Assembly (NCBI GenBank): GCA_039028895.1
Contig: JBCCHF010000009.1
Span: 1-64,000 of the forward strand
DNA: 64,000 nt
Direction of reading: 5' to 3'
Source: JAHDCJ01 sp039028895
GTDB lineage: Bacteria; Bacteroidota; Bacteroidia; Chitinophagales; Saprospiraceae
Shown here: one piece after another, positions 34,103 to 42,324 of the stretch
Position numbering within the stretch: the stretch's first letter is position 1
Layout: each line of letters opens with the position of its first letter
Position numbers and translations under genes: made by a program
Notes under the pieces: generated by a model
The model's database searches: none
Told to the model about the DNA's origin: nothing
What the model saw: only the letters and a program-made list of their open reading frames with translations

Positions 34103-34504
34103 TTATTTCTTGGGTGGTGTTTTGCGGGTGCGGGAAGCTGTCGTCTTCTTGGTAGTAGTTGTAGTTTTCTTGGGCCTTCCTCTTTTAGCGGCAGGCTTTT
34201 TTGGTGTTAACTCTTCCACTTTGGCTTCCAGGGCTTCAATCCGCTGGTAGAGTTTTTCCATTTCGCCGGGTGAAGGTACTTTAAAGGTTTTAAAGACGTT
34301 GTCTACTACATCCTTGACCTTTTCTTCAAATTCTTTTTTCCTGGATTCGGTGTCTTCCTTCAGGTCATCTACGACCTTTTTGCCTTCTTCTTTGGTGATC
34401 TTTCCTTTTTCGACGAGTTCATCGATCCCTTTTTGGAGCTTTTCGGCGGTGGCAGCTACCATTCCAGCGCTAGTATAAATGATTTTTTTGAATAGATCTT
34501 CCAT
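34103..34504 (-). CDS. Phasin-like protein with basic AT-hook tail
   Basis: A 133-residue protein from the ATG at 34504. A helical N-terminal domain (MEDLFKKIIYTSAGMV) is followed by a long charged coiled-coil (residues 20-100) resembling the polyhydroxyalkanoate regulator phasins. The C-terminal tail is Lys/Thr-rich with RGRPKK, an AT-hook motif. It could coat granules or bind DNA; both are inference. It lies 58 bp upstream of the ubiB-like gene and is likely co-transcribed. Confidence 0.8.
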   Translation of the reverse strand: MEDLFKKIIYTSAGMVAATAEKLQKGIDELVEKGKITKEEGKKVVDDLKEDTESRKKEFEEKVKDVVDNVFKTFKVPSPGEMEKLYQRIEALEAKVEELTPKKPAAKRGRPKKTTTTTKKTTASRTRKTPPKK

Positions 34505-34523
34505 GTTAAAATGTGTTTTTCTG

Positions 34524-34559
34524 ATAAAAAAGCCTTGCTGAATGTTCAAGCAAGGCTTT
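34524..34559 (-). terminator. Rho-independent terminator of the sigma/anti-sigma operon
   Basis: AAAGCCTTGCT (34529-34539) and AGCAAGGCTTT (34549-34559) form an 11-bp stem with a 9-nt loop. Read on the minus strand it is followed by a T-run (34524-34530), so it should end transcripts coming from the anti-sigma gene that stops at 34783. The phasin-like gene starts just after it. Confidence 0.88.
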
Positions 34560-34782
34560 AATCTATGGAAACCCTATGAAGATTCAAGTTGAATCAATCC
34601 ACAGATTATTTTATTTGTTTTTTCTGGTTCAAAAACCATAACTATTAATAAAACAGCGCTAAACCTATTAAAGTTCAGACTATTTTGGCAAAACTGCAAG
34701 CTCGTAAGTCGTTGTGTTTGAAGTCTGTGTGACAAAGAATTGTTATTGGTTTCTCTCCTTGTGCGACATAGGAGGAATCCGT

Positions 34783-35268
34783 TTACCTAGCTGGTTCAGG
34801 TTTGAATCGCTTTTGCATCCAATGATCGGCAAAGTAAAGGATCCAAGCTGTGACAAATACACCAAGTACTGTGGTGGTGGCCGGGTGATTGAACAAACTC
34901 CAGAGAGAGAATACTTTTGGAGTGTTGGGTTCTGCGAACACATGGGGATAAAAAATCGCAATGATAATTGCGTAGAAAGCAACAGTTCCGAAGCCACCAA
35001 TACAGATTCTCTTCCAAAAAACGTTTAGCAATGGTTTGAATTGCTTGGAGACATCAAGTTCAATAGCTTCCATGATATTTTTTCCAAAACGGATTGAAGG
35101 TTTCATGCAGTCCATCTTCTTGATCTCCAGATGGAGAGAAAGATTGATTTCAAACTCTTCAAGGCATTTAGGACAATTTTTGAAATGCTCACGAATAGCT
35201 TTGATTTCTTCGGGATTCAGTTCCCCGTCGATATAATCCCAGATTTTTTGTTCGTTGCACTTTTTCAT
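34783..35268 (-). CDS. Anti-sigma factor with zinc-finger (zf-HC2) domain
   Basis: A 161-residue membrane protein. The N-terminus has a zf-HC2 motif HFKNCPKC (His28-x3-Cys32-x2-Cys35) typical of zinc-binding anti-sigma domains. Two membrane spans follow (about residues 90-108 and 130-147), with a short basic tail. It should hold the sigma factor encoded next to it inactive at the membrane. Its start overlaps the sigma stop codon by 4 bp (ATGA), indicating translational coupling. Confidence 0.88.
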   Translation of the reverse strand: MKKCNEQKIWDYIDGELNPEEIKAIREHFKNCPKCLEEFEINLSLHLEIKKMDCMKPSIRFGKNIMEAIELDVSKQFKPLLNVFWKRICIGGFGTVAFYAIIIAIFYPHVFAEPNTPKVFSLWSLFNHPATTTVLGVFVTAWILYFADHWMQKRFKPEPAR

Positions 35269-35837
35269 AACAATTCTTTAGTCTCCTTATGCAAAATGCT
35301 TTCTAAATGTTTTTTCAGTTTTATCCGGCTTCTGAATAGTTTCACTTTTACATTGCTGGCACTCAAGTTGGTGATTTCTGAAATTTCTTCAATCGAATTT
35401 TCGTGAAGGTAAAACAAAGTAATTACTGCTGCGTCATTTTCATTGAGTCGGTTAATCGCTTTGCTAATAAACTTTTTTCGGTCTTCATCACAAGTCTTTT
35501 GCCATTGAGTACGGTAAATACTGTCTTCAAAATCGAAATGGTAGTCTTCATTGTCTAAAGAGACTATCTGTCTCTTTTTCTTCCTTGAATAATCGATTGC
35601 AGTGTGATAAACAATCTTGTAAAACCAGGTACTAAATTTGGCCGTTTTTTGAAATCGGGCTAATTCTCTAAAGGCTTTAACGAATGCATCCTGGGCGGCT
35701 TCTTCAGCATCTTCTCTATTTTTTAATACTCTGAATGCCAGGGTAAAGGCGTAATCCTGATATTTATCGACCAAATATCTGAATGCCTGGTGCTTCCCGG
35801 AAAGCACTTGATCAATATATCGAAAATCATCAGCCAT
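35265..35837 (-). CDS. ECF-type RNA polymerase sigma factor
   Basis: A 190-residue sigma-70 family protein: region 2 with YQDYAFTLAFRVLKNREDAEEAAQDAF (-10 recognition and core binding) and FSTWFYKIVYHTAIDY, then region 4 with NENDAAVITLFYLHENSIEEISEITNLSASNVKVKLFRSR, a helix-turn-helix. There is no region 1.1 or 3. It is paired by overlap with an anti-sigma gene. Target genes are unknown. Confidence 0.95.
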   Translation of the reverse strand: MADDFRYIDQVLSGKHQAFRYLVDKYQDYAFTLAFRVLKNREDAEEAAQDAFVKAFRELARFQKTAKFSTWFYKIVYHTAIDYSRKKKRQIVSLDNEDYHFDFEDSIYRTQWQKTCDEDRKKFISKAINRLNENDAAVITLFYLHENSIEEISEITNLSASNVKVKLFRSRIKLKKHLESILHKETKELL

Positions 35838-36024
35838 TACCTGTGAATATCTGACGAGCCTTGATCAAAACAGGTTACAAATATTCTGGCTTTTTAAATT
35901 TTGTGTTTCCCTTTGGAATTAACGAGCTAACGCAAAATCACTATTCAATGTTGAAAAAATCTTTAAGTTTTTTTGTAACCGACTTCGATTTCATCCCGTC
36001 TAAGACTGAAAAATACTAATAATT

Positions 36025-36366
36025 ATGCATGCATTAGAAGCAGTAACAGCAATGGTGGCGATGACTTTCGGATTTGCTACCGTATTCGGAATAGCTTACA
36101 TTTTCATCACCGCCCGTAACAGGGAAAGAATGGCACTCATCGAAAAGGGAGAAGATGCCACCTTATTTGAAAGGAAAAGAAGCGGAAGGGGTATTCTTAA
36201 ATGGGGCTTGATCGCTCTTGGCCTGGGAATTGGTGTTTTTATGGGCAATTTTGTTGATGCCACCGGTTTGATGGATGCAGATGCCTCAATTCCAGCAATG
36301 TTATTGATTTGTGGCGGTGGCGCTTTACTTGCCTACTACCGCATCACGCAACAGGACAGTTATTAA
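36025..36366 (+). CDS. DUF6249-like membrane protein
   Basis: A 113-residue protein with an N-terminal span (residues 8-30), a cytosolic loop with ARNRERMALIEKGEDATLF, and two more spans (about 55-80 and 85-105). The loop motif RxRxERMALIEKG is typical of the DUF6249 family, a small membrane protein of unknown role that in this phylum often sits near ECF sigma genes. Here it follows, divergently, the 35837 sigma gene. Its stop overlaps the glyA end by 4 bp (convergent). Confidence 0.85.
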   Translation: MHALEAVTAMVAMTFGFATVFGIAYIFITARNRERMALIEKGEDATLFERKRSGRGILKWGLIALGLGIGVFMGNFVDATGLMDADASIPAMLLICGGGALLAYYRITQQDSY

Positions 36367-37655
36367 TCCTCAATTAATACTTCCTCTTCATAAAGTGGGA
36401 AGCGGGTCATCAATGCATTGACTTCGCCTCTTACTTTGTTGATGATATCCTCGTTATCAATATTTGAAACGACCTGGTCGATCCAATCTACTACCTTTAA
36501 GCAATCATCTTCATTTAGTCCTCTTGTCGTAATGGCCGGTGTTCCAATCCGGATTCCTGAGGTAACGAAAGGAGATTTATCATCGAAAGGAACCATATTT
36601 TTATTTACCGTGATATCTGCTTTCACAAGTGCATTTTCAGCTTCCTTTCCAGTAACGTTTCTCGAACGCAGATCAATCAACATCAGATGATTGTCTGTTC
36701 CTCCTGAAATGACATGATAACCTTTCTCGATGAAGGCATTAGCCATGACTTGTGCATTGGCCATGACTTGCTTGCAATAAGTTTTGAATTCAGGTTGCAG
36801 CGCTTCGTAAAACGCCACTGCCTTAGCGGCAATGATATGTTCTAAAGGACCACCCTGCATACCAGGAAAAACCCCACCGTTAAGGATGCCAGACATCTTG
36901 CGAAGCGTTCCTTTTTTGGTTTTTAGCCCCCACGGGTTATCAAAGTTTTTCCCCATAAGAATAAGTCCACCTCGTGGCCCTCTGAGGGTTTTATGGGTAG
37001 TTGTGGTTATGATATGACAATGAGGCATTGGATCGTTTAATAATCCGGCTGCGATCAGTCCTGCAGGGTGAGCGATATCTCCGAGTAGCAAAGCACCAAC
37101 CTTGTCTGCAATTTCTCTGAATCTCTTGTAATCCCAGTCGCGGCTGTATGCTGATGCACCACAAACGATTAGTCTTGGCTTTTCGCGCAAAGCAATTTCT
37201 TCGACGTGATCCATATTGATCATGCCTGTAGTTTCCTCCACACCATAAAATGTTGCCCTGAAATGTTTGCCGGAGAAATTGACAGGAGAACCATGTGATA
37301 AATGGCCACCATGAGAAAGGTCAAAACCCAGTACGGTGTCGCCTGGTTTCAGACATGCGAGGAAAACAGCTGCATTGGCTTGTGCTCCAGAATGTGGTTG
37401 CACATTAGCATATTCAGCCCCAAAAAGCTCTTTTGCGCGGTCGATGGCCAGCTGTTCGATCTTATCAACGACTTCACACCCTCCATAATACCTTTTTCCG
37501 GGGTATCCTTCAGCATATTTATTTGTCGGACAAGAACCCATGGTTTTCATGACTTCATAACTCGTAAAGTTTTCAGAAGCAATGAGTTCGAGACCATGCC
37601 TTTGACGCTCTAATTCCTCGTTTAGTAGCTCGTAAATCCTTTTATCTTTAATCAT
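36363..37655 (-). CDS. glyA: Serine hydroxymethyltransferase
   Basis: A 430-residue, full-length PLP enzyme. LIASENFTSYEV, TNKYAEGYPGKRYYGGCE, NVQPHSGAQANAAVF, and the PLP-lysine motif ITTTTHKTLRGPRGG are intact. It interconverts serine and glycine with tetrahydrofolate, supplying one-carbon units. The gene starts at the ATG at 37655; a -7-like TATCTTTG (37672-37679, minus strand) is upstream without a clear -33. The gcvT gene of the glycine cleavage system is about 9 kb away. Confidence 0.98.
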   Translation of the reverse strand: MIKDKRIYELLNEELERQRHGLELIASENFTSYEVMKTMGSCPTNKYAEGYPGKRYYGGCEVVDKIEQLAIDRAKELFGAEYANVQPHSGAQANAAVFLACLKPGDTVLGFDLSHGGHLSHGSPVNFSGKHFRATFYGVEETTGMINMDHVEEIALREKPRLIVCGASAYSRDWDYKRFREIADKVGALLLGDIAHPAGLIAAGLLNDPMPHCHIITTTTHKTLRGPRGGLILMGKNFDNPWGLKTKKGTLRKMSGILNGGVFPGMQGGPLEHIIAAKAVAFYEALQPEFKTYCKQVMANAQVMANAFIEKGYHVISGGTDNHLMLIDLRSRNVTGKEAENALVKADITVNKNMVPFDDKSPFVTSGIRIGTPAITTRGLNEDDCLKVVDWIDQVVSNIDNEDIINKVRGEVNALMTRFPLYEEEVLIED

Positions 37656-37694
37656 TACAGAAAAATTTTGGCAAAGATACTTATTATTGCCTTA

Positions 37695-39557
37695 ATGAAA
37701 GTCCTTATATACGGATGTTTTCTTGTGCTTCTCCTTTGTCCTGATAACGTATTTGCGTTAGTAGAAAGGCTGCGGTGTACCTGGTCTGAAGATCCTGCAA
37801 CCACTATGACAATTGGGTGGGACCAGGTTTCGGGAAAACATCCTGTCGTATTTTATGATTACGTTGATTTTGGGTCAGATGTTTCTAAATATACTTTTAA
37901 ACATGAGGCCGATCATTGGGTTTATTTCCGGGGCATGAATAATGTTTTTGCCCGGCTGGAAGGTCTGTTACCTAATACCAAATATTACTTCATGATTGTT
38001 GATAGTGAGGGAACGAGCAGACAGTATTCGTTTACCACATTGCCTGATAACCCGCACGAACGACTGTCGATAATTGCTGGGGGTGATTCGAGAAACAACA
38101 GAGATTCGCGTCAAAATGCCAATCAGCTGGTAGCCAAGCTCAAGCCTCATTTTGTAATGTTCGCCGGTGATATGACAGGAGGAGACATTAATCCGCAATG
38201 GAGAAATTGGTTTGATGACTGGCAACTAACCATTTCTGCCGATGGGCATATTACCCCGATCATTCCCGCAAGGGGCAACCATGAAGATTCGAACGAAACC
38301 ATTGTCAACCTCTTTGACGCCCCATCACCTGAAGTCTATTACGGATTGACCTTTGGGGGTTATTTATTAAGGGTTTACACCCTGAATTCGATGATGGCAG
38401 CTGGCGGAGACCAGGCGGATTGGCTGGAAAGGGACCTTTCCTCAAATACCCATGTGATCTGGCAGTTTGCTCAGTATCACCACCCGATCAGACCACATAC
38501 AGCGGGTAAATCAGAAAAGGAAATGCAATGGCAACACTGGGCTCCAAAATTTTTCAAATATGGGGTTGATGTGGTTGTAGAATGTGATGCTCATATGGTT
38601 AAATCAACATGGCCTATTCGACCATTTTCCGGTAAAGGACATGAAGAAGGATTCATTCGTGATGACGAAAACGGCACTATTTACATTGGAGAAGGATGTT
38701 GGGGCGCGCCATTACGGCCTAATAATGATGATAAGTCATGGACCAGGGCGAGCGGTAGCTTCAATCAGTTCAAATGGATATTTGTAGATGAGCAAAAAAT
38801 TGAGATTAGAACGATCAAAACAGATAATGCGAACCAGGTAGGTGAAGTCTACGAACCTGATATCTTTTACCCGCCCTATAATCTCGATATCTGGCAGCCG
38901 CCAACGGGGTCATTGATCGAACGCTTTAATCCCAATTACATACCACCGAAGCCGCCGCCTGTTGTGGAAGAAATAGCTACACCCGTTTACACGAATGCCT
39001 TGAAGAATGTTGAGTTGTCACTACTTAAATCTAAATCAGTAAAAGTCGATTTACTAGTTTTAAACGAATCGGTGGAACTGACCTTTGAAATTCAAAGGTC
39101 CGCTAATGGGATTTTTTTTAAGACCATTGACACCTTGAGAAGTGAATCTCCTTCCGGAATGATAAAAACGTTGGAAGCGATAGATGATGAAGTGATTTTT
39201 GTTAATGTGCCCGAAGCTTACTACAGGGTGAAGTATTATTCTAAGAAGACTCCGGAGCCTTTGTTTTCAGAAGTGGTTAAAACCAAAATTCCATCCTGGA
39301 ATGATTATGAGATCATCGAAGCACACGATGAAAGCAAGCTTGTGAAAGTGTGGTACCAATTGGACAATTCACAAGACGTTACCCTTTCCATATACAATTC
39401 AAGTGGATTGCAGATGCTGAGTAAAAGATATGAAGAACAGGAAAAAGGAGACTACATGCGTGTGCTAAACTTAAGGAATTGGACACCAGGTACTTATTTG
39501 ATGCATTTAAGGACAGGGGCAGGAGAGGTCATCAAGCGAATTTTGGTGCCCAAATAG
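37695..39557 (+). CDS. Secreted metallophosphoesterase (PAP-like) with T9SS-type C-terminal tail
   Basis: A 620-residue protein from the ATG at 37695. After a signal peptide comes a fibronectin III/PAP-like N-terminal domain (RCTWSEDPATTMTIGWDQ), then the phosphoesterase domain with GGDSRNNRD, FAGDMTGGD, ARGNHED, QYHHPIRPHT and VECDAHM in place of GHxH. The C-terminal part has two beta-sandwich modules and ends like a type A sorting domain (GTYLMHLRTGAGEVIKRILVPK pattern). It probably hydrolyses extracellular phosphoesters. Its stop faces the VTC operon's DUF2490 gene across 6 bp. Confidence 0.9.
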   Translation: MKVLIYGCFLVLLLCPDNVFALVERLRCTWSEDPATTMTIGWDQVSGKHPVVFYDYVDFGSDVSKYTFKHEADHWVYFRGMNNVFARLEGLLPNTKYYFMIVDSEGTSRQYSFTTLPDNPHERLSIIAGGDSRNNRDSRQNANQLVAKLKPHFVMFAGDMTGGDINPQWRNWFDDWQLTISADGHITPIIPARGNHEDSNETIVNLFDAPSPEVYYGLTFGGYLLRVYTLNSMMAAGGDQADWLERDLSSNTHVIWQFAQYHHPIRPHTAGKSEKEMQWQHWAPKFFKYGVDVVVECDAHMVKSTWPIRPFSGKGHEEGFIRDDENGTIYIGEGCWGAPLRPNNDDKSWTRASGSFNQFKWIFVDEQKIEIRTIKTDNANQVGEVYEPDIFYPPYNLDIWQPPTGSLIERFNPNYIPPKPPPVVEEIATPVYTNALKNVELSLLKSKSVKVDLLVLNESVELTFEIQRSANGIFFKTIDTLRSESPSGMIKTLEAIDDEVIFVNVPEAYYRVKYYSKKTPEPLFSEVVKTKIPSWNDYEIIEAHDESKLVKVWYQLDNSQDVTLSIYNSSGLQMLSKRYEEQEKGDYMRVLNLRNWTPGTYLMHLRTGAGEVIKRILVPK

Positions 39558-39563
39558 GCTTGA

Positions 39564-40283
39564 TCAATCTTTCTTTTCGTCTTTTTTCTTTTTCTTTTCT
39601 GTAAGATCAACTGAGAAAATTAATTGGATTACATGCCTGTTTGCGGGATTTGGCTCGTTCAGTTCTTTTTGATAGAAATAGGCAAGTTTGACTTTGTTCT
39701 TTTTGGCGAGATCGTAATTAAAGCCAACGAAAAAACGATAAGCCCGCCACTCATTTTCCTCATTCGTATAGCGGTAAAAAACTTCTGTTGATACGAATGG
39801 CTCAATGTCAAGTTTCTTTTTGGTGTATGCCAATGTCAGCTTAGGTCGAAAGATGTTAATCGCGGAGCTATTTCGGACATACTCATGTTGGGTTCGGGCC
39901 CGGGCAGTAAATTCGAGGTTGGCTTTTTCAATATCCTTTTTGTACACAAAGTCGGCGGAGATACGATTCCGGTTATTTGTTGGTGTGAGGGTAAAGCGGT
40001 ATCCCGCTGCTACTCTGAATTCTTTTGTAATCTTATACTGAGACTTAAGGTCTAATACGTTTGATTTGAAAGTAGATAAGTTGTTGCTCAGCCTTACCTG
40101 ATCAGAAACCTCAAACTTTAGCTTGTCAAAAAATTCCCGTTCAAGGGTAATGCCTTTCCATATCTCTGCATCTTTTGTTTGGGCATAAGCTGTAAATGGT
40201 ATGGCTAGAATGCCAAAGAATACCACTAGTGTCATGACCAGGGAATAAACAGAGGCATCGGAACGGGAAAAGGAATTAAACAT
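39564..40283 (-). CDS. DUF2490 outer-membrane beta-barrel protein
   Basis: A 239-residue protein with a signal-like segment (residues 15-35, ending AYAQT) followed by beta-strands with the DUF2490 pattern: DAEIWKGITLEREF, QYKITKEFRVAAGYRFTL, RISADFVYKKD, NEWRAYRFFVGFNYDL and KVKLAYFYQKELN. The C-terminus is a charged Lys/Asp tail. It should be an outer-membrane barrel. It is the last gene of the four-gene VTC operon, 13 bp after DUF4956, so it may export, anchor or sense the operon's product. Confidence 0.88.
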   Translation of the reverse strand: MFNSFSRSDASVYSLVMTLVVFFGILAIPFTAYAQTKDAEIWKGITLEREFFDKLKFEVSDQVRLSNNLSTFKSNVLDLKSQYKITKEFRVAAGYRFTLTPTNNRNRISADFVYKKDIEKANLEFTARARTQHEYVRNSSAINIFRPKLTLAYTKKKLDIEPFVSTEVFYRYTNEENEWRAYRFFVGFNYDLAKKNKVKLAYFYQKELNEPNPANRHVIQLIFSVDLTEKKKKKDEKKD

Positions 40284-40296
40284 TGAAAGTTAGTTA

Positions 40297-41004
40297 TCAG
40301 GGATGAACCTCTTCGGGCATGGTCTTGATTTCTGCTTTTTGCAGTTGTCCGGATGAGGTTTTATCATTGGTTTTATTTAAGGCAGGACGGTAGGTTACCT
40401 GGAGTTCGGCTGAATCAGTCATATAGTTTAACATCAGAATTTCAATGCCAAGCACTTCAACACCAAACCTGGATTCAAGATCAGCCTTAAGCTCATCAAA
40501 ACGATTAGCATTCACCAATTGGATGTTTTCATACCTTATCGCAGTTGTTTTGACTGATTTTTTCAGAAAGGTATGTTCTGCGATCAATACAGTACCTAGT
40601 ATAGCAAGATTGATAATAACCAGTTCTATGATTGGTATTCCTGCGTCAGTTACAGAGTTTAATACTCCAAGCGAGACGACTACAAACAGGTAAGTCATTT
40701 CCCTGATCTCTATGGTCATGGTACGATAGCGCATGATCGAGAATAAAGCAAAAAGACCAAATGCAAATCCAAGACTAAGGTCTACCTGTGTCATCAGGAA
40801 GCACAAAAAGAAGATCAGGACGTTGAAGATAAAGTAGGTAAAGGCAAATTCAGGTTTGTCCTTACTACGCATGTACCCCAATTTGACGGTGAGGAAAACA
40901 ACAAGAAGATTGAACAGGAATTTAAGTGCAATCACTTGCAAAACTGCCCAATCAGCGGCCTTTCCAACTACATTAACTTGCAGTAAGAGTTCTGTAATAG
41001 TCAT
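40297..41004 (-). CDS. DUF4956 membrane protein
   Basis: A 235-residue protein from the ATG at 41004. It has about four membrane spans in the first 130 residues, with the conserved ALFSIMRYRTMTIEIREMTYLF signature of DUF4956. The cytosolic C-terminal domain (residues 145-235) has a ferredoxin-like or regulatory pattern ending in a Lys/Glu-rich tail. DUF4956 genes are known to sit beside VTC-domain genes. It overlaps the VTC gene by 32 bp, which suggests coupled translation. Confidence 0.92.
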   Translation of the reverse strand: MTITELLLQVNVVGKAADWAVLQVIALKFLFNLLVVFLTVKLGYMRSKDKPEFAFTYFIFNVLIFFLCFLMTQVDLSLGFAFGLFALFSIMRYRTMTIEIREMTYLFVVVSLGVLNSVTDAGIPIIELVIINLAILGTVLIAEHTFLKKSVKTTAIRYENIQLVNANRFDELKADLESRFGVEVLGIEILMLNYMTDSAELQVTYRPALNKTNDKTSSGQLQKAEIKTMPEEVHP

Positions 41005-41749
41005 TACCAATTATTTTTGAAATGCGTATCAATTTTGGTTTGAATGCATTTCGCTTAATGCCGCTGAAAGTAGATAAAACTCCAAGGCAATATTTGCTTA
41101 TTCGAATAGGATAAACCTGATGCTGATGTAATGTTTCTATCATCGGAGAGAGCCTGTCAAACCGTTTTTGTTTGACTTCGACAATTACCATTTCCGGATG
41201 TTCGACCAATTCATCTTTATCAAAAGGTTTGAAGCCCAAATTCATATCGATGGTTACCCGCTCTGAAAAGTTACGATGAACCAGTGTGATTCGGTCAAAG
41301 TTGATCCAGAGTGAAGGGTGAAGGGTTTCGGGGTCAACCAAAGTTTTTTCACTGAGAAAAGCTTTCGACACCCGTCCCATACTTTGCTCAATACCAAAGG
41401 TCTCCATCCTTTTTTTGACGGTTCTCCTTTTGTTGTTTTTGTACTTTATTTCAAAAAAATGAAGGTCAGACCCCAAATAACTTCTATACCGGAATTTATA
41501 CCGATTGAGCTTGCCATTATGGTGCTCTTGGTAGGCATCAAGATTTTTCGTGTCGTAATAAAGAGAATTATACCCATGCAGACGTTTACCCTTGATCTCA
41601 AGGACGAAGTAATCGTTCGCAACAGCTTCTAGCACAGACTCAAGTTCATTGAATTTCAGGATCAGCTTGGTGTCCTGCCGATTCATAAGCCTGACCTGGT
41701 TCATTTCTTCCAGGAAAATGCCATCGAACTTTTTTAGAGTGTTATACAT
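40973..41749 (-). CDS. VTC-domain polyphosphate polymerase family protein
   Basis: A 258-residue protein consisting of one VTC (triphosphate-tunnel, CYTH-like) domain without the SPX domain of yeast Vtc4. Expected ligands are all present: Arg24/Lys28, YYDT at 64-67, RYKFRYRSY with Arg83, Arg87 and Arg89, E100 and K102 in FFEIKYKNNKRR, EVKQKR with E191 and K193, and RISKY with K219-Y220. Known for the family: it makes inorganic polyphosphate from ATP in yeast. Bacterial homologues are less studied. It has no membrane span, so it probably works with the DUF4956 membrane protein encoded downstream. Confidence 0.93.
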   Translation of the reverse strand: MYNTLKKFDGIFLEEMNQVRLMNRQDTKLILKFNELESVLEAVANDYFVLEIKGKRLHGYNSLYYDTKNLDAYQEHHNGKLNRYKFRYRSYLGSDLHFFEIKYKNNKRRTVKKRMETFGIEQSMGRVSKAFLSEKTLVDPETLHPSLWINFDRITLVHRNFSERVTIDMNLGFKPFDKDELVEHPEMVIVEVKQKRFDRLSPMIETLHQHQVYPIRISKYCLGVLSTFSGIKRNAFKPKLIRISKIIGNDYYRTLTAS

Positions 41750-41777
41750 GCTGCTTGAGTTCCGTCACTTTACTTGG

Positions 41778-42167
41778 CTAATCAATGATAGTGATCGTAG
41801 GCACTTCAATAGTTTGACCTCTTCCATCAATGGTCACTTTCTCCATAACAACGTCTTCACCAGAGTCGCAGGTGTCACATTTTGAATAGCAGAAAAGCGT
41901 ATAATCACCAGGATAGAGATATTTGAATTGATAAGTGCCGTCGAAATGCGTCCTTGTCAAATCATCAAAAATAGGGCTGTCACCATAGATAACGTAAACC
42001 CTGTAATCCGATTTCCAATATTCACCCTGGTATTCACCATCCTGGTTGGTGTCAATGGCGTAGACACGTCCGATCAATGTGGATGTTCCACCTTCACCAG
42101 GTGGCTTCTCACAACTTTGTAATGCTGATAAAAACAGCAAGAATGCTAAAAATGACCTCCAATACAT
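41778..42167 (-). CDS. Lipoprotein with beta-sandwich (carboxypeptidase-regulatory/CNA-B-like) fold
   Basis: A 129-residue lipoprotein: signal with LQSC lipobox (Cys19), then STLIGRVYAIDTNQDGEYQGEYW, a calcium-like Asp-rich loop, and a FDGTYQFKYLYPGDYTLFCYSKC strand pair, as in carboxypeptidase-regulatory or SdrD-like prealbumin folds. Three more Cys follow (CDTCDSGED). It is the first gene of the VTC operon, 28 bp upstream of the VTC gene. It may be the periplasmic or surface partner of the system. Confidence 0.85.
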   Translation of the reverse strand: MYWRSFLAFLLFLSALQSCEKPPGEGGTSTLIGRVYAIDTNQDGEYQGEYWKSDYRVYVIYGDSPIFDDLTRTHFDGTYQFKYLYPGDYTLFCYSKCDTCDSGEDVVMEKVTIDGRGQTIEVPTITIID

Positions 42168-42324
42168 AACTGCAAATCTATACTTTTCACTTTAAATTTA
42201 CGTTAAAGACACATTTCTTTCATTTCGTCCCTGAATTACTGCCTTTACCGAGGGTGGTTTACAGTCATTTTTACCTTCAGGTGACAAACTGGTGAGATTT
42301 GATGTGGCTTAGTCCGGGATTTTG

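Noticed and set aside
33455..34210. 251-codon plus-strand frame opposite the UbiB-type kinase and phasin-like gene
   Set aside because: It spans two convincing minus-strand genes and has a low-complexity, Ser/Leu-rich composition typical of an antisense frame.
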